Source: Sphingomonas oleivorans
Lineage (GTDB): Bacteria > Pseudomonadota > Alphaproteobacteria > Sphingomonadales > Sphingomonadaceae
Assembly (NCBI RefSeq): GCF_003050615.1
Contig: NZ_NWBU01000016.1
Coordinates: 1 to 64,000, forward strand
Length of the DNA: 64,000 bases
Direction of reading: 5' to 3'
Shown here: piece after piece, positions 32,542-43,204 of the stretch
How positions within the stretch are numbered: position 1 is the stretch's first letter
Layout of the letters: each line of letters begins with the position of its first letter
Translations under genes and position numbers: made by a program
Notes under the pieces: generated by a model
What the model saw: only the letters and a program-made list of their open reading frames with translations
Told to the model about the DNA's origin: nothing
The model's database searches: none

Positions 32542-33078
32542 TCAACGGGCGAGTGCCGCGCCCAGCCGGTCGAGCTGCTCGGCGAGCACCTTGTCCACCA
32601 GCGGCGCCATCTTATCGGGGCCGCCGCGGATATAGCCGCCGACGACATAGGTCTGCACGATCTCGGTCGCATCGCCCTTCGGCGTCAGCTCCCAGCTGAG
32701 CGCCCCGTCCGCCCCCTCGCCCTGCAGCGGGCCCAGCGCGGCGCGCAGCCTGAGCTGCCGGTTCGGCTGCACATAGACGACGCGGCCATGCTCGATCGTT
32801 CCGCCATCGGCGGGAATCGCCTCGCAGAAACAGCCGCCGGCCTTGCCGTCGAGGCGCATGTTCGCGGCATCGCCCGAATAGCTGTGCGCGCCATTCCACC
32901 AGCTTCCGATCCGCAGCAGCCGGGCATAGACGGCGGCAGGCGGCGCGGGCACGAGAACGCTGTGCGAAACCTCGAAGCCGATCGGCGTCACGGCGCGCAC
33001 TTCGGCGGTGGCGGAAGAGGATATACCGACCGCAAGCAGCGCCGGCAGGAGCGGGACAAGGCCTGATTTTCGCATCAT
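32542..33078 (-). CDS. Exported SRPBCC-fold protein inside the ribosomal run
   Basis: This 178-residue protein has a signal peptide (MMRKSGLVPLLPALLAVGIS, cut near ATA-EV) and an SRPBCC/START-like ligand-binding domain. The typical opening SVLVPAPPAAVYARLLRIGS is followed by WW, later KAGGCFCEA and LSWELTPKGDATEIVQTYVV. It is periplasmic, and its ligand is unknown. It sits between adk and rpsM, where no such gene is expected from the classical ribosomal order. Two start codons (33078 and 33075) share one GGGGGAGG ribosome-binding site. Confidence 0.85.
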   Translation of the reverse strand: MMRKSGLVPLLPALLAVGISSSATAEVRAVTPIGFEVSHSVLVPAPPAAVYARLLRIGSWWNGAHSYSGDAANMRLDGKAGGCFCEAIPADGGTIEHGRVVYVQPNRQLRLRAALGPLQGEGADGALSWELTPKGDATEIVQTYVVGGYIRGGPDKMAPLVDKVLAEQLDRLGAALAR

Positions 33079-33101
33079 CCCCCTCCCCCAAGGCAGCAGC
33101 T

Positions 33102-33767
33102 TCAGGCGGCGCCGACCGTCCTGCCGTCCAGTATCGCCTCGATCGCAGCGCTGACCTCACCGATCTCCGCCATGCCGTCGACGCGCGTCACGAGGCCACG
33201 CGCCTCATAATAAGGCAGGATCGGCGCGGTCTTGGCGCGATATTCGGCCATACGCGTGCGCACCGTTTCGGCATTGTCGTCCGGGCGGCGCTTGAACTCG
33301 GTCGAGCCACAGACGTCGCAGACGCCGGCCACGGCAGGCGCCTTGAACTGGTCATGATAGCCCTCACCGCAACAGGCGCAGGTATAGCGGCCGGTGATGC
33401 GCTCGACGAGCTTATCCTCGTCCACCGCCAGCTCGATGACATGATCGAGCGTGCGCCCACGCGCGGCCAGCAGCTTATCGAGCGCCTCGGCCTGGATCTG
33501 GGTGCGGGGGAAGCCATCGAAAATGACGCCCCGCGCGGTGTCGGGCTGGTCGAGCCGCTCGCCGATGATCTCGGCCATCAGATCGTCGGGAAAAAGCTTG
33601 CCCGCCTTCATGATCTCGTCGGCCATGCGGCCGATCTCGGTGCCGGCCTTGACCGCGGCGCGCAGCATGTCGCCCGTCGAGAGCTGGACCATGCCACGCT
33701 CCTGCACGAGCCGCGTCGCCTGGGTTCCCTTCCCCGCCCCCGGGGGCCCAAGCAGGATGATGTTCAT
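33102..33767 (-). CDS. adk: Adenylate kinase, zinc-LID type
   Basis: Adk interconverts ATP, ADP and AMP. The start at 33767 gives MNIILLGPPGAGKGTQATRL with the Walker A loop at once; the longer frame has no support. The 221 residues include the LID domain with four cysteines in two CxxC-like pairs (CACCGEG and GVCDVCGS), the zinc-binding form, and the RRPDDNAETVRTR motif. It follows secY after 31 bases, the usual neighbour in bacterial spc operons. Confidence 0.97.
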   Translation of the reverse strand: MNIILLGPPGAGKGTQATRLVQERGMVQLSTGDMLRAAVKAGTEIGRMADEIMKAGKLFPDDLMAEIIGERLDQPDTARGVIFDGFPRTQIQAEALDKLLAARGRTLDHVIELAVDEDKLVERITGRYTCACCGEGYHDQFKAPAVAGVCDVCGSTEFKRRPDDNAETVRTRMAEYRAKTAPILPYYEARGLVTRVDGMAEIGEVSAAIEAILDGRTVGAA

Positions 33768-33798
33768 GATTGTGCGCTCCGCGCGAATTCTTCCTCCG

Positions 33799-35166
33799 TC
33801 AACGCCGCATCCCTCCCTTGAGCTTCGCCTTCTTGATGAGGTCGCCATATTGATGCGCGAGCAGATGGCTCTGGATCTGCGTCACGGTATCGATGGTTAC
33901 GTTGACCACGATCAGAAGACTAGTACCGCCGAGATAGAAGGGAATTCCCGCCCGTGCGACGAGGAATTCCGGCACGAGACAGATGAACGTCAGATAGGCC
34001 GCGCCGATCACGGTGATGCGCGTCAGCACATAATCCAGATAATCGGCGGTGTTCTTGCCCGGGCGGATGCCGGGGATGAAGCCGCCATAACGCTTCAGAT
34101 TGTCCGCCGTCTCCTCCGGATTGAAGACGACCGCGGTGTAGAAGAAGCAGAAGAAGATGATGCCCGCCGCATAGAGCGCCATGTAGAGCGGCGTGCCATG
34201 CGCGAGATATTGGTTGAGCGTGATGATGAAGTCGCCCCAGGCGCTCTCGCCCGCGACGCGCTGCCCCGCGAACTGCGAGATGGTGAGCGGCATCAGCAGC
34301 AGCGACGAGGCGAAGATCGGCGGGATGACGTTTGCCGTGTTGATCTTCAGCGGCAGGAAGCTCTTGTCCCCCTGCATATGGCCGCGCGCCGTCTGGCGCT
34401 TGGGATATTGGATCAGCACCCGGCGCTGGGCACGCTCCATGAAGACGATGAACAGGATCAGGCCGATTATCAGCGCCAGCACGCCGATGATGAGCAGCGG
34501 CGAGAGCGAGCCGGTGCGGCCGCCCTCGAACACATTGACCAATGCCTTGGGCAGTTCGGAAACGATGCCGGCCATGATGATCAGCGACACGCCGTTGCCT
34601 ATGCCTCGGCTGGTGATCTGCTCGCCCAGCCACAGCAGGAACATGGTGCCGCCGATCAGCGTGATAACGGTCGTCACACGGAACAGATAGGGATCGACGA
34701 TGACCGCGTTCAGCCCCTGGCTCGCGCCCCAGGTCTCAAGCCCGACAGCGATGAAATAGCCCTGGATCGCGGTAAGCGCGACCGTGCCGTAACGCGTATA
34801 TTGGTTCAGCCTCTTGCGGCCGCTCTCCCCCTCCTTCTTGATCGCGGCGAGCGCCGGCGACAGCGTGGTGGCGAGCTGCACGACGATCGAGGCAGTGATG
34901 TAGGGCATCACGCCGAGCGCGATCAGCGACATGCGGGTGAGCGCGCCGCCGGAGAAGGTGTTGAAGAAATCGAGCACGCCGCCCCGGGTGGATTCGAACA
35001 GCGTGGCCAGCGCGCGCGGATCGATGCCCGGCAGCGGCACATGGCTGAGAAGACGGAAAACGACCAGCGCGCCAAGCGTGAACCACAGTCGCTTCTTGAG
35101 TTCGGTAGCTTTCGCGAACTGCGAAAGGCTGACGTTGGCGGCCAGTTGCTCGGCTGCGGATGCCAT
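33799..35166 (-). CDS. secY: Protein translocase subunit SecY
   Basis: SecY is the central channel of the Sec translocon. The 455 residues carry ten predicted membrane spans. Conserved segments include the N-terminal LKKRLWFTLGALVVFRLLSH, the GIMPY-like VMPYITASIV plug-adjacent region, and SLLIVVNVTIDTVTQIQSHL near the end. It lies between rplO and adk, in the standard spc arrangement. Confidence 0.98.
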   Translation of the reverse strand: MASAAEQLAANVSLSQFAKATELKKRLWFTLGALVVFRLLSHVPLPGIDPRALATLFESTRGGVLDFFNTFSGGALTRMSLIALGVMPYITASIVVQLATTLSPALAAIKKEGESGRKRLNQYTRYGTVALTAIQGYFIAVGLETWGASQGLNAVIVDPYLFRVTTVITLIGGTMFLLWLGEQITSRGIGNGVSLIIMAGIVSELPKALVNVFEGGRTGSLSPLLIIGVLALIIGLILFIVFMERAQRRVLIQYPKRQTARGHMQGDKSFLPLKINTANVIPPIFASSLLLMPLTISQFAGQRVAGESAWGDFIITLNQYLAHGTPLYMALYAAGIIFFCFFYTAVVFNPEETADNLKRYGGFIPGIRPGKNTADYLDYVLTRITVIGAAYLTFICLVPEFLVARAGIPFYLGGTSLLIVVNVTIDTVTQIQSHLLAHQYGDLIKKAKLKGGMRR

Positions 35167-35279
35167 GTGATTCGGACCCCGGATAAATAAATGGCGGCGG
35201 AGTGCCTCTACGCCCCCCGCCGCCTCATATAGTGCGTGCTTCCGGCTTGTATAAGCCGGAAACGTGGCGGCCCGTAAGG

Positions 35280-35804
35280 TTACGCCTTGGCCTTCTTCGC
35301 CGTGCCCTTCTTGGCAGCGGCCTTCTCGGCGGCCGGAACCACCTCGATCACGTCCACGGAGCCGCCGGCCTGCTCGATCGCCTCGCGCGCCGACTTCGAC
35401 ACGCCCGCCACGCGGAACGACAGCTTCGCGGTCAGCTCGCCCTTGGCCAGCACGCGCACGCCATCCTTGCCGCCACGGGCAACGCCGGCGGCCTTCAGCG
35501 CGGCATGGTCGATCGTGCCGTCGGTGGCCAGCGTGCCGGTATCGACCAGCTTCTGGATCTGGCCCAGATTCACCTCGGCATAATCCTTGGCAAAGATATT
35601 GTTGAAGCCGCGCTTCGGCAGGCGCATGTGGAGCGGCATCTGGCCGCCCTCGAAACCCTTGATGGACACGCCCGAACGGCTCTTCTGGCCCTTCTGGCCA
35701 CGACCGCCGGTCTTGCCCAGGCCCGAGCCGATGCCGCGACCAACGCGGACCCGGCCCTTGCGGGCGCCGTCATTGTCGCGGATGTCGTTCAACTTGATCG
35801 TCAT
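35280..35804 (-). CDS. rplO: 50S ribosomal protein L15
   Basis: The start at 35804 gives [20 protein letters not shown], the standard L15 N-terminus, and a protein of 174 residues. The glycine-rich [20 protein letters not shown] segment follows. The C-terminal [16 protein letters not shown] tail is a lineage-specific basic extension. It lies between rpmD and secY. Confidence 0.97.
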   Translation of the reverse strand: MTIKLNDIRDNDGARKGRVRVGRGIGSGLGKTGGRGQKGQKSRSGVSIKGFEGGQMPLHMRLPKRGFNNIFAKDYAEVNLGQIQKLVDTGTLATDGTIDHAALKAAGVARGGKDGVRVLAKGELTAKLSFRVAGVSKSAREAIEQAGGSVDVIEVVPAAEKAAAKKGTAKKAKA

Positions 35805-35912
35805 GTGATGCACTCGCTTTCGCTTTTGTCGCGCCGATAAAAAGGAAGGGGCGCCAATAGCGCCCCCTCCCCTGTTTGTCATCCCCGTCTCCGGGGATGG
35901 CGACGGAAGGGC

Positions 35913-36089
35913 TTAGCCCTCCACCTTCACCATATGCTGCACCTTCCGGATCATGCCGCGCACTTCGGGGGTGTCCTGAAGCTCGCGGGTCCGGTGCATC
36001 TTGTTGAGGCCGAGGCCGACCAGCGTCGCGCGCTGATCGGGGGTACGGCGGATCGGCGAACCGATCTGGGTGACCTTGATGGTAGCCAT
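35913..36089 (-). CDS. rpmD: 50S ribosomal protein L30
   Basis: A 58-residue frame on the minus strand reads [20 protein letters not shown] and continues [17 protein letters not shown], the whole L30 family in its normal length. It lies between rpsE (6 bases upstream) and rplO. It is short enough to be missed by a length filter. Confidence 0.96.
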   Translation of the reverse strand: MATIKVTQIGSPIRRTPDQRATLVGLGLNKMHRTRELQDTPEVRGMIRKVQHMVKVEG

Positions 36090-36095
36090 CGTCGA

Positions 36096-36800
36096 TTACT
36101 CCGTGATCGCAGCCGCGTCGGCCACGGCCAGCTCGGCCGAAGCACCACCACGACCCAGCAGGTCGGCGATCTTCTTGCCGCGGCGCTGAGCCACCGACTT
36201 CGGGCTGGTCTGATCCGTGAGCGCCTCGAAGGTCGCGCGGATCATGTTGTAGGGGTTGTTCGTGCCGACCGACTTGGTCACCACGTCATGCACGCCCAGG
36301 CTCTCGAAGACGGCGCGCATCGGGCCGCCCGCGATGATGCCGGTACCCTGCGGGGCCGAGCGGACATAGACGCGGCCGGCGCCGAAATGGCCCATGCCGT
36401 CATGATGCAGCGTACGGCCCTCGCGCAGCGGCACGCGGATCATCGCCTTCTTGGCGGACGCAGTCGCCTTGGAGATGGCTTCCGGCACTTCGCGCGCCTT
36501 GCCATGGCCGAAGCCGACCCGGCCCTTGCCGTCGCCCACGACCACCAGCGCCGCGAAACCGAAGCGCTTGCCGCCCTTCACCGTCTTGGACACACGGTTG
36601 ATGTGGACCAGCTTCTCGACCAGCTCCTCGCCGCCTTCCTCGCCGCCGCCACGACGATCGTCACGCCGACCACGGCCGCCCTCGCGACCGCCACGGCCGC
36701 GATTGTCGCCGCCACGGCCGCCGCGCGGACCACGACCGCGACGCTCGCCCTCGGGAGCGCCGCCTTCCGGCGCAGCCGCCTGGTTGATTTCGTCAGCCAT
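36096..36800 (-). CDS. rpsE: 30S ribosomal protein S5
   Basis: S5 has 234 residues, longer than the ~167 of E. coli because of an N-terminal Gly/Arg-rich extension (residues ~15-60, repeats of RGGRGG and RRDDRRGGG). The conserved body starts at [20 protein letters not shown] and includes [20 protein letters not shown]. The extension is likely disordered and RNA-binding. It abuts the rplR stop codon. Confidence 0.97.
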   Translation of the reverse strand: MADEINQAAAPEGGAPEGERRGRGPRGGRGGDNRGRGGREGGRGRRDDRRGGGEEGGEELVEKLVHINRVSKTVKGGKRFGFAALVVVGDGKGRVGFGHGKAREVPEAISKATASAKKAMIRVPLREGRTLHHDGMGHFGAGRVYVRSAPQGTGIIAGGPMRAVFESLGVHDVVTKSVGTNNPYNMIRATFEALTDQTSPKSVAQRRGKKIADLLGRGGASAELAVADAAAITE

Positions 36801-37160
36801 TTAGAACTCCAATCCGCCTTCGCGGGCGGCGTCGGCCAGAGCCTTCACCCGACCATGGAACAGAAAGCCGCCGCGATCGAACACCACCTTGGTGACGCCC
36901 GCCGCAGTGGCGCGCTCGGCAAGACGCTTGCCGACCGAAACGGCCGCATCGACATTGGCGCCCGAACCCGCGTCGCGAACATCCTTGTCCAGCGTCGAGG
37001 CGGCGGCGAGCGTGCGGCCCTGCGTGTCGTCGATCACCTGGGCATAGATATGCCGGCCCGAACGATGCACCGACAGCCGCGGGCGAAGGCCGCCCTTGGC
37101 GCGGAGCGCGGCGCGGACGCGCTGGCGGCGCCGCTGAAAGAGGGAAAGACCCTTTGCCAT
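36801..37160 (-). CDS. rplR: 50S ribosomal protein L18
   Basis: The 119-residue L18 has the standard N-terminal basic segment ([20 protein letters not shown]) and the 5S rRNA-binding core [20 protein letters not shown]. It overlaps the rplF stop by one base. Confidence 0.97.
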   Translation of the reverse strand: MAKGLSLFQRRRQRVRAALRAKGGLRPRLSVHRSGRHIYAQVIDDTQGRTLAAASTLDKDVRDAGSGANVDAAVSVGKRLAERATAAGVTKVVFDRGGFLFHGRVKALADAAREGGLEF

Positions 37161-37693
37161 TACTTCTTCTTCCCTTCCTTACGGAAGATGAACTCGCCGG
37201 CATATTTGATGCCCTTGCCCTTATAGGGCTCGGGCTTGCGCCAACGACGGATCTCCGCGGCGACCTGGCCGACCTTCTGCTTGTCGATACCCGAAATGTT
37301 GACCGTGGTCTGGTCGGGCGTCGCGATCGTGATGCCTTCCGGAATCGCGAAATCGACATCATGGCTGTAGCCGAGCTGCAGCTTCAGATTCTTGCCCTGA
37401 AGATTGGCGCGGTAGCCGACGCCGGTGATCTGGAGCGTCTTGGAGAAGCCCACGGTCACGCCGGTGATCAGATTCTGGACCAGCGTGCGCTGCATGCCCC
37501 AGAAGGCGCGCGCCCGCTTGCTGTCGCTGACCGGCTGCACCGAAATGCCGCCATCCTCGATCGCATAGGTCACTTCGTCCGCCAGCGGCAGCGTCAGCGT
37601 GCCCTTGGGACCCTTCACCGAAAGCGTGCGGCCCTCGATGTTCGCCGTCACGCCCGCAGGGATCGTGACCGGCTTCTTACCGATGCGGCTCAT
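37160..37693 (-). CDS. rplF: 50S ribosomal protein L6
   Basis: L6 begins [20 protein letters not shown] and has the duplicated fold expected of the family, ending in [20 protein letters not shown]. The 177 residues equal the usual length. It overlaps rpsH by one base. Confidence 0.98.
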   Translation of the reverse strand: MSRIGKKPVTIPAGVTANIEGRTLSVKGPKGTLTLPLADEVTYAIEDGGISVQPVSDSKRARAFWGMQRTLVQNLITGVTVGFSKTLQITGVGYRANLQGKNLKLQLGYSHDVDFAIPEGITIATPDQTTVNISGIDKQKVGQVAAEIRRWRKPEPYKGKGIKYAGEFIFRKEGKKK

Positions 37694-38088
37694 CAGAAGA
37701 CCTCCGCGAGAACCTCGCCGCCGACATTCTGCTCGCGCGCTTCCGCGTCGGAGAGAACGCCCTTCGGCGTCGAAACGATGGTGATGCCCAGGCCGTTGCG
37801 CACGCGCGGCAGGTCCTTCGAACCCGAATAGACGCGGCGGCCCGGCTTCGAGACGCGGGCGACATGCTGGATCGCCGGCTGGCCCTCGAAATATTTCAGC
37901 TCGATGCGCAGGCCCGCATGACCCGCCAGCTCTTCCTCGGAATAGCCACGGATATAGCCTTCGCGCTGAAGCACGTCGAGCACGCGGGCACGCAGCTTGG
38001 ACGCAGGCGTCAGCACGCTGTCCTTGCGGGCGCGCTGGCCGTTGCGGATACGGGTGAGCAGATCACCCAATGGATCGGTCAAAGCCAT
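37693..38088 (-). CDS. rpsH: 30S ribosomal protein S8
   Basis: S8 of 131 residues starts [20 protein letters not shown] and ends with the conserved [20 protein letters not shown] segment. In E. coli S8 also represses the spc operon; whether this holds here cannot be seen. It follows rpsN after 9 bases. Confidence 0.98.
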   Translation of the reverse strand: MALTDPLGDLLTRIRNGQRARKDSVLTPASKLRARVLDVLQREGYIRGYSEEELAGHAGLRIELKYFEGQPAIQHVARVSKPGRRVYSGSKDLPRVRNGLGITIVSTPKGVLSDAEAREQNVGGEVLAEVF

Positions 38089-38097
38089 CTCTAACCC

Positions 38098-38403
38098 TTA
38101 CCAGCTCGACTTCGTGACGCCGGGGATCATGCCCTTGTTGGCAAGATCGCGCAGCGTGACGCGCGACAGACGGAACTTGCGATAATAAGCGCGGGGACGC
38201 CCGGTCATCTCGCAACGGTTGCGGACGCGCGTCGGGTTCGCATTGCGCGGGATCTCCGCAAGCTTGAGACGCGCGATCAGGCGCTCGGTCTCGTCCTTGC
38301 TCTCATCGTCCGCAATCGCCTTCAGACGGGCATATTTGCCCGCATACTGCTTGACGAGCTTCTTGCGACGCTCGTTCTTGTTGATCGAACTCAGTTTCGC
38401 CAT
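38098..38403 (-). CDS. rpsN: 30S ribosomal protein S14 (zinc-independent form)
   Basis: S14 has 101 residues, the long, zinc-free form: it lacks the CxxC pairs of short S14. It contains [20 protein letters not shown] and ends [11 protein letters not shown]. It lies between rplE and rpsH. Confidence 0.98.
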   Translation of the reverse strand: MAKLSSINKNERRKKLVKQYAGKYARLKAIADDESKDETERLIARLKLAEIPRNANPTRVRNRCEMTGRPRAYYRKFRLSRVTLRDLANKGMIPGVTKSSW

Positions 38404-38432
38404 GACTTAAGTTCTCTTTCCTTACGCGCGGC

Positions 38433-39011
38433 TCACGCCGCCTTCTTCTCTTCAGCCGTCGGCTGCGGGAACGGGAAGCCGAACAGACGGAGAAGCTCGC
38501 GAGCCTCCTCGTCGGTCTTGGCCGTCGTCGCGATGATCACGTCCATGCCGCGGATCTTGTCGACCTTGTCATAGCTGATCTCCGGGAAGATCAGCTGTTC
38601 CTTGAGGCCTGTCGCATAATTGCCGCGGCCGTCGAACGACTTGTCGGACAGGCCACGGAAGTCGCGGACGCGCGGGAGAGCAATCGTCACGAAACGGTCG
38701 AGAAATTCGTACATGCGCTCGCGGCGGAGGGTGACCTTCGCGCCGATCGGCATGCCCTCGCGCAGCTTGAACTGCGCGATCGACTTCTTCGCCTTGGTGA
38801 TGACGGCCTTCTGGCCGGCGATCGCCGTCATTTCGGCGGCAGCCTGCTCGACCTTCTTCTTGTCCTGGGTCGCCTCGCCCACGCCCATGTTCAGGACGAT
38901 CTTGGAGAGCTTCGGCACTTCCATGACATTCTTGTAGCCGAACCTTTCCGTCATCGCCTTGACGATGCGGTCTTCGTACTGCTGCTTCAGCCGGGGCTTA
39001 TAATCAGCCAT
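38433..39011 (-). CDS. rplE: 50S ribosomal protein L5
   Basis: The ATG at 39011 gives [20 protein letters not shown] and a 192-residue L5. Conserved segments are [16 protein letters not shown] and the [20 protein letters not shown] block, with an alphaproteobacterial C-terminal extension. The start lies within the end of rplX (8-base overlap). Confidence 0.97.
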   Translation of the reverse strand: MADYKPRLKQQYEDRIVKAMTERFGYKNVMEVPKLSKIVLNMGVGEATQDKKKVEQAAAEMTAIAGQKAVITKAKKSIAQFKLREGMPIGAKVTLRRERMYEFLDRFVTIALPRVRDFRGLSDKSFDGRGNYATGLKEQLIFPEISYDKVDKIRGMDVIIATTAKTDEEARELLRLFGFPFPQPTAEEKKAA

Positions 39012-39321
39012 CGATCTTCTCACCCGTCTTGACGGCGACGCGGACCTTCTTGCCGTCCTGGATTTCGAAACGGACGCGGGTCGGCTTGCCGTCCGCGGTC
39101 ACATGCGCGACCTTCGAGACGTGCAGCGGCGCTTCCGTGCGCTCCAGGCCACCCTGCGGATTGGCCTGGGTCGGCTTGCGGTGACGGGTCGCAACGTTCA
39201 CGCCGGACACGATCACCTTGCTATCCTTCGGGAAGGACTTGGTGACCTCGCCGGTCTTGCCCTTGTCCTTGCCGGACAGGACGACGACCTTGTCACCCTT
39301 CTTGATCTTCAGCGCAGCCAT
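39004..39321 (-). CDS. rplX: 50S ribosomal protein L24
   Basis: L24 starts at the ATG at 39321, in a TGATG overlap with the rplN stop codon. The KOW motif ([20 protein letters not shown], residues 5-24) identifies it. Length is 105 residues, as usual. Confidence 0.97.
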   Translation of the reverse strand: MAALKIKKGDKVVVLSGKDKGKTGEVTKSFPKDSKVIVSGVNVATRHRKPTQANPQGGLERTEAPLHVSKVAHVTADGKPTRVRFEIQDGKKVRVAVKTGEKIDG

Positions 39322-39692
39322 CACAGCACCTCGGGCGCAAGCGAAATGATCTTCATGTGACCGGACTGGCGCAGCTCGCGCACCACCGGGCCGAAGATAC
39401 GGGTGCCGATCGGCTCCCCGCTATTCTTGTTGATCAGCACAGCCGCATTGCCATCGAAACGGATGGTCGAGCCGTCCGGACGATGGATATCCTTGGCGGT
39501 GCGGACGATGACGGCACGATGCACGTCACCCTTCTTCACCTTGCCGCGCGGAGCCGCTTCCTTGATCGAGACGACGATAATGTCGCCCACGCCAGCGAAA
39601 CGGCGCTTGGACCCGCCCAGCACCTTGATGCACTGCACCCTCTTGGCACCGCTGTTGTCAGCGACGTCGAGGTTCGTCTGCATCTGGATCAT
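39321..39692 (-). CDS. rplN: 50S ribosomal protein L14
   Basis: The 123-residue L14 starts [20 protein letters not shown] and ends with [16 protein letters not shown], the standard boundaries. It is highly conserved throughout and follows rpsQ after 19 bases. Confidence 0.98.
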   Translation of the reverse strand: MIQMQTNLDVADNSGAKRVQCIKVLGGSKRRFAGVGDIIVVSIKEAAPRGKVKKGDVHRAVIVRTAKDIHRPDGSTIRFDGNAAVLINKNSGEPIGTRIFGPVVRELRQSGHMKIISLAPEVL

Positions 39693-39711
39693 GTTCTAGA
39701 CCCTTCCCTAA

Positions 39712-39972
39712 TCAGGCAGCGGCGACCGGCGTTTCCGCGCCGACCTTGCCGATGACCTTCCACGTCTTCAGCTTCGAGATCGGCGCGCATTCCTCGATGC
39801 GGACCGTCTCACCCTCACGAAACTGGTTGGTCTCGTCATGGGCGTGATACTTCTTCGAACGGCGGATGATCTTGCCGTAGAGCGGATGCTTCACGCGTCG
39901 CTCCACCTTCACCACCACCGTCTTGTCGGTCTTATCGGAGACCACCGTTCCCGTCAGCACGCGCTTCGGCAT
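39712..39972 (-). CDS. rpsQ: 30S ribosomal protein S17
   Basis: S17 of 86 residues begins [20 protein letters not shown], with the OB-fold core [20 protein letters not shown]. It lies between rpmC and rplN. Confidence 0.97.
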   Translation of the reverse strand: MPKRVLTGTVVSDKTDKTVVVKVERRVKHPLYGKIIRRSKKYHAHDETNQFREGETVRIEECAPISKLKTWKVIGKVGAETPVAAA

Positions 39973-39983
39973 GTGATGCTCCT

Positions 39984-40190
39984 TTAAGCCTTCGCCGCAG
40001 CGTTCGCACGCTGGGTCTGGAGGGTTTTAATCTGCGCGATCGTGCGGCGCACCTCGCGAACGCGGCTCGGCTTTTCGAGCTGGTTCGTGGCGGCCTGGAA
40101 GCGCAGGTTGAACTGCTCGCGCTTCAGCTCGCCGAGCTGCGTCGAGAGCTGATCGTCCGTCTTGGACTTGAGATCGTCGATCTTCGCCAT
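39984..40190 (-). CDS. rpmC: 50S ribosomal protein L29
   Basis: The start at 40190 gives [20 protein letters not shown] and a 68-residue L29, a two-helix protein near the peptide exit tunnel. The ten extra upstream codons in the same frame overlap rplP and are not needed. Confidence 0.96.
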   Translation of the reverse strand: MAKIDDLKSKTDDQLSTQLGELKREQFNLRFQAATNQLEKPSRVREVRRTIAQIKTLQTQRANAAAKA

Positions 40191-40191
40191 G

Positions 40192-40623
40192 TTACGCGGC
40201 CTCGTAGATGGATTCGCCAAGGCGGGCGACCACCTTGGTCTTGATCGGCAGCTTCTCCATCGCGCGCTCGAAGGCGACGCGGGCGAGCGGGCCGGGAACG
40301 CCGTCCAGCTCGAACAGGATGCGGCCGGGCTTGACGCGGGCGACCCAATATTCGGGCGCGCCCTTACCGGAACCCATGCGGACTTCGGCCGGCTTCGACG
40401 AGACGGGCACGTCCGGGAAGATGCGGATCCACAAGCGGCCCTGACGCTTGATGTGACGCGTGATCGCGCGGCGGGCCGCCTCGATCTGGCGGGCGGTGAT
40501 CCGGTCGGGCTCGAGCGCCTTCAGGCCGAACGCGCCGAAATTGAGCGCGGTGCCGCCGGGGGCCTTGCCGTGGATGCGGCCCTTATGGGCCTTACGGAAC
40601 TTTGTGCGTTTCGGTTGCAGCAT
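40192..40623 (-). CDS. rplP: 50S ribosomal protein L16
   Basis: L16 of 143 residues starts [20 protein letters not shown] and contains the conserved [20 protein letters not shown] segment. It lies between rpsC and rpmC; the 63-base gap to rpsC contains no visible signal. Confidence 0.98.
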   Translation of the reverse strand: MLQPKRTKFRKAHKGRIHGKAPGGTALNFGAFGLKALEPDRITARQIEAARRAITRHIKRQGRLWIRIFPDVPVSSKPAEVRMGSGKGAPEYWVARVKPGRILFELDGVPGPLARVAFERAMEKLPIKTKVVARLGESIYEAA

Positions 40624-40686
40624 TTCAAATCGCCTTCTGACACCGTTGGTCCGGTCGATCAGGCGACGCTGCCGAGGGGATTACCC

Positions 40687-41382
40687 TCAGCGCGCCGGCC
40701 GGACCCCCGACGTCTGTGCTTCCATCATGAGCCGATCCTGGGCGAGCGGATCATGGCCGAGAATCTCGCCCTTGAAGATCCAGACCTTCACGCCGCAGAC
40801 GCCATAGGCAGTGTGCGCCTCGGCCTCGGCATAATCGACGTTCGCGCGCAGCGTGTGCAGCGGAACGCGACCCTCGCGATACCATTCGGTCCGCGCGATC
40901 TCGGCGCCGCCGAGACGGCCGGCGCAGGTGATGCGGATGCCTTCCGCGCCGAGGCGGAGAGCGGACTGGACGGCGCGCTTCATCGCACGGCGGAAGGCCA
41001 CGCGACGCTCGAGCTGATCGGCGACCGACTGGGCGACGAGCTTGGAGTCGATCTCGGGCTTGCGGATCTCGACGATGTTCAGCGACACGTCGGACGAGGT
41101 CATCTTGCCCAGCGTGCGGCGGAGCTTCTCGATGTCCGCGCCCTTCTTGCCGATGATCACGCCGGGGCGCGCGGCATAGATGGAGATGCGGCAGAGCTTC
41201 GCCGGACGCTCGATCACCACCTTCGAAATCGCGGCCTGCGGCAGCGACTTGAAGATCAGCTTGCGGATCTTGAGATCCTCGAGGAGCAGACGGCCATAAT
41301 CGGCGCCGTCGGCATACCAGCGGCTGTCCCAGGTGCGGTTGATCTGCAGCCGCATCCCGATCGGGTTGGATTTCTGACCCAT
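40687..41382 (-). CDS. rpsC: 30S ribosomal protein S3
   Basis: S3 of 231 residues starts [20 protein letters not shown] and carries the KH-domain motif [20 protein letters not shown]. The C-terminal domain ends around [20 protein letters not shown]. It follows rplV after one base. Confidence 0.98.
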   Translation of the reverse strand: MGQKSNPIGMRLQINRTWDSRWYADGADYGRLLLEDLKIRKLIFKSLPQAAISKVVIERPAKLCRISIYAARPGVIIGKKGADIEKLRRTLGKMTSSDVSLNIVEIRKPEIDSKLVAQSVADQLERRVAFRRAMKRAVQSALRLGAEGIRITCAGRLGGAEIARTEWYREGRVPLHTLRANVDYAEAEAHTAYGVCGVKVWIFKGEILGHDPLAQDRLMMEAQTSGVRPAR

Positions 41383-41383
41383 C

Positions 41384-41764
41384 TTATTCGGCCTCTTCCT
41401 GCTCGCGCACGACCACGCGGATGCGGGCGAACGGCTTCACGATGCGCGTCGACCGGCCGCGGGCGCGGGTGGCGAAGCGCTTCATCACGATCGACTTGCC
41501 GACCGACGCTTCCTTCACGACGAGCGAGTCGACATCGAGATTATGGTTGTTCTCGGCATTGGCGATCGCCGAGGCGAGCACCTTGCGCACGTCCACAGCC
41601 ATCGCCTTCTTGGAGAAGGAGAGGATGTTGAGCGCGTCACCGGCCTTCTTGCCGCGGATCAGGCCCGCGACGAGATTGAGCTTGTACGGGCTGCCGCGGA
41701 CGGTGGTGGCCACCGCCAGGGCTTCCTTGTCGCCTACGCGACGGGGAGCTGCAGGCTTCGACAT
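41384..41764 (-). CDS. rplV: 50S ribosomal protein L22
   Basis: The 126-residue L22 has the [20 protein letters not shown] core and the beta-hairpin segment [20 protein letters not shown] that lines the exit tunnel. The hairpin has no visible insertion or deletion of the sort linked to macrolide resistance. It overlaps the rpsS stop by one base. Confidence 0.97.
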   Translation of the reverse strand: MSKPAAPRRVGDKEALAVATTVRGSPYKLNLVAGLIRGKKAGDALNILSFSKKAMAVDVRKVLASAIANAENNHNLDVDSLVVKEASVGKSIVMKRFATRARGRSTRIVKPFARIRVVVREQEEAE

Positions 41765-42039
41765 CAGCGCTTGCCCTTCTTGTCGGCGGCGTGGCCGGGG
41801 AAGTAGCGCGTCGGCGCGAACTCACCCAGCTTGTGACCGACCATATCCTCGTTGACCGACACCGGCACGAACTTGCGGCCATTGTAGACGTTGAACGTCA
41901 GGCCGACGAACTGCGGCAAAATGGTCGAACGACGCGACCAGGTCTTGATGGCGCCGCGCGCGCCGCTGTCCTGCGCGCCTTCCGCCTTCCGGAGAAGGTG
42001 GAGATCGACGAACGGACCTTTCCAGACGGAACGGGCCAT
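41764..42039 (-). CDS. rpsS: 30S ribosomal protein S19
   Basis: S19 of 91 residues starts [20 protein letters not shown] and contains [20 protein letters not shown]. Length and ends are standard; it follows rplB after three bases. Confidence 0.98.
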   Translation of the reverse strand: MARSVWKGPFVDLHLLRKAEGAQDSGARGAIKTWSRRSTILPQFVGLTFNVYNGRKFVPVSVNEDMVGHKLGEFAPTRYFPGHAADKKGKR

Positions 42040-42042
42040 GGA

Positions 42043-42879
42043 TTACCTCTTCTTCTTCGCGTGACGCGAACGGATGATGAACTTGTCCGTCGCCTTGTTC
42101 GAACGAGTGCGCGCACCCTTGGTCGGCTTGCCCCAGGGGGTAACCGGATGACGGCCGCCCGAGGTGCGCCCTTCACCACCGCCGTGCGGGTGATCGACCG
42201 GGTTCTTGGCGACGCCGCGGGTCAGCGGACGATGGCCGAGCCAGCGGTTGCGACCGGCCTTGGCGAGATTCTGGTTGGCGTTGTCGGGGTTCGACACCGC
42301 GCCCACCGTCGCCATGCAGTCCGAACGGATATAGCGCTGCTCGCCCGAGTTCAGGCGAACCATCACCATGCCCTTGTCGCGGCCGACGACCTGCACATAG
42401 GTGCCGGCGGCGCGCGCGATCTGGCCACCCTTGCCGGGCTTCAGCTCGACATTGTGGACGATCGTGCCGACCGGAGCCTGGCCGATTTCCATCGCATTGC
42501 CCGGCTTCACGTCGGTCTTCTTGCCGGCGACGACCTGGTCCCCGACCGCCAGACGCTGCGGCGCGAGGATGTAAGCGAGTTCGCCATCCTCATACTTCAC
42601 CAGCGCGATGAAGGCCGAACGATTGGGGTCATATTCCAGACGCTCGACGGTCGCGGGCTGATCCCACTTCCGACGCTTGAAATCGACGAAGCGATATTTC
42701 TGCTTGTGACCGCCGGCGATGCCGCGCGCGGTGGCGTGGCCCTGATTGTTGCGGCCACCGGTCTTGCGCTTGCCTTCGACCAGCGCCTTGACCGGCTTGC
42801 CCTTCCACAGGCCGGACCTGTCGACGAGGATCAGGCCGCGGCGGGCCGGGCTCGTCGGATTATAATGCTTGAGTGCCAT
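42043..42879 (-). CDS. rplB: 50S ribosomal protein L2
   Basis: L2 of 278 residues begins [20 protein letters not shown] and contains the conserved peptidyl-transferase-centre block [20 protein letters not shown] near the end. It lies between rplW and rpsS. Confidence 0.98.
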   Translation of the reverse strand: MALKHYNPTSPARRGLILVDRSGLWKGKPVKALVEGKRKTGGRNNQGHATARGIAGGHKQKYRFVDFKRRKWDQPATVERLEYDPNRSAFIALVKYEDGELAYILAPQRLAVGDQVVAGKKTDVKPGNAMEIGQAPVGTIVHNVELKPGKGGQIARAAGTYVQVVGRDKGMVMVRLNSGEQRYIRSDCMATVGAVSNPDNANQNLAKAGRNRWLGHRPLTRGVAKNPVDHPHGGGEGRTSGGRHPVTPWGKPTKGARTRSNKATDKFIIRSRHAKKKR

Positions 42880-42889
42880 TATCCGCGCC

Positions 42890-43204
42890 TCAAATGCCGG
42901 TGGTGACGTCGATCGACTGGCCCTCGGCCAGCGTCACGATCGCCTTCTTGACGTCGGACCGCGTATAATCCCGGCCCTTCCACTTCTTCGTCTTGCCCTT
43001 GGCGACGAGCGTGTTCACGCCGGTCACGGTGACGGAGAAGAGCGCCTCGACGGCGGCCTTGATCTGCGGCTTGGTGGCGCTGCCCGCCACCTTGAAGACG
43101 ACCGCATTATGCTCGGAGAGCAAGGTCGACTTCTCGGTGATGTGCGGTGCCAGCACCACATCATAGTGGCGGTTGTCCACCACGGCTTCCTGCTGCTTAG
43201 CCAT
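42890..43204 (-). CDS. rplW: 50S ribosomal protein L23
   Basis: L23 of 104 residues has the core [20 protein letters not shown] and [21 protein letters not shown]23 docks trigger factor and SRP at the tunnel exit. Its start overlaps the end of rplD by 8 bases. Confidence 0.97.
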   Translation of the reverse strand: MAKQQEAVVDNRHYDVVLAPHITEKSTLLSEHNAVVFKVAGSATKPQIKAAVEALFSVTVTGVNTLVAKGKTKKWKGRDYTRSDVKKAIVTLAEGQSIDVTTGI

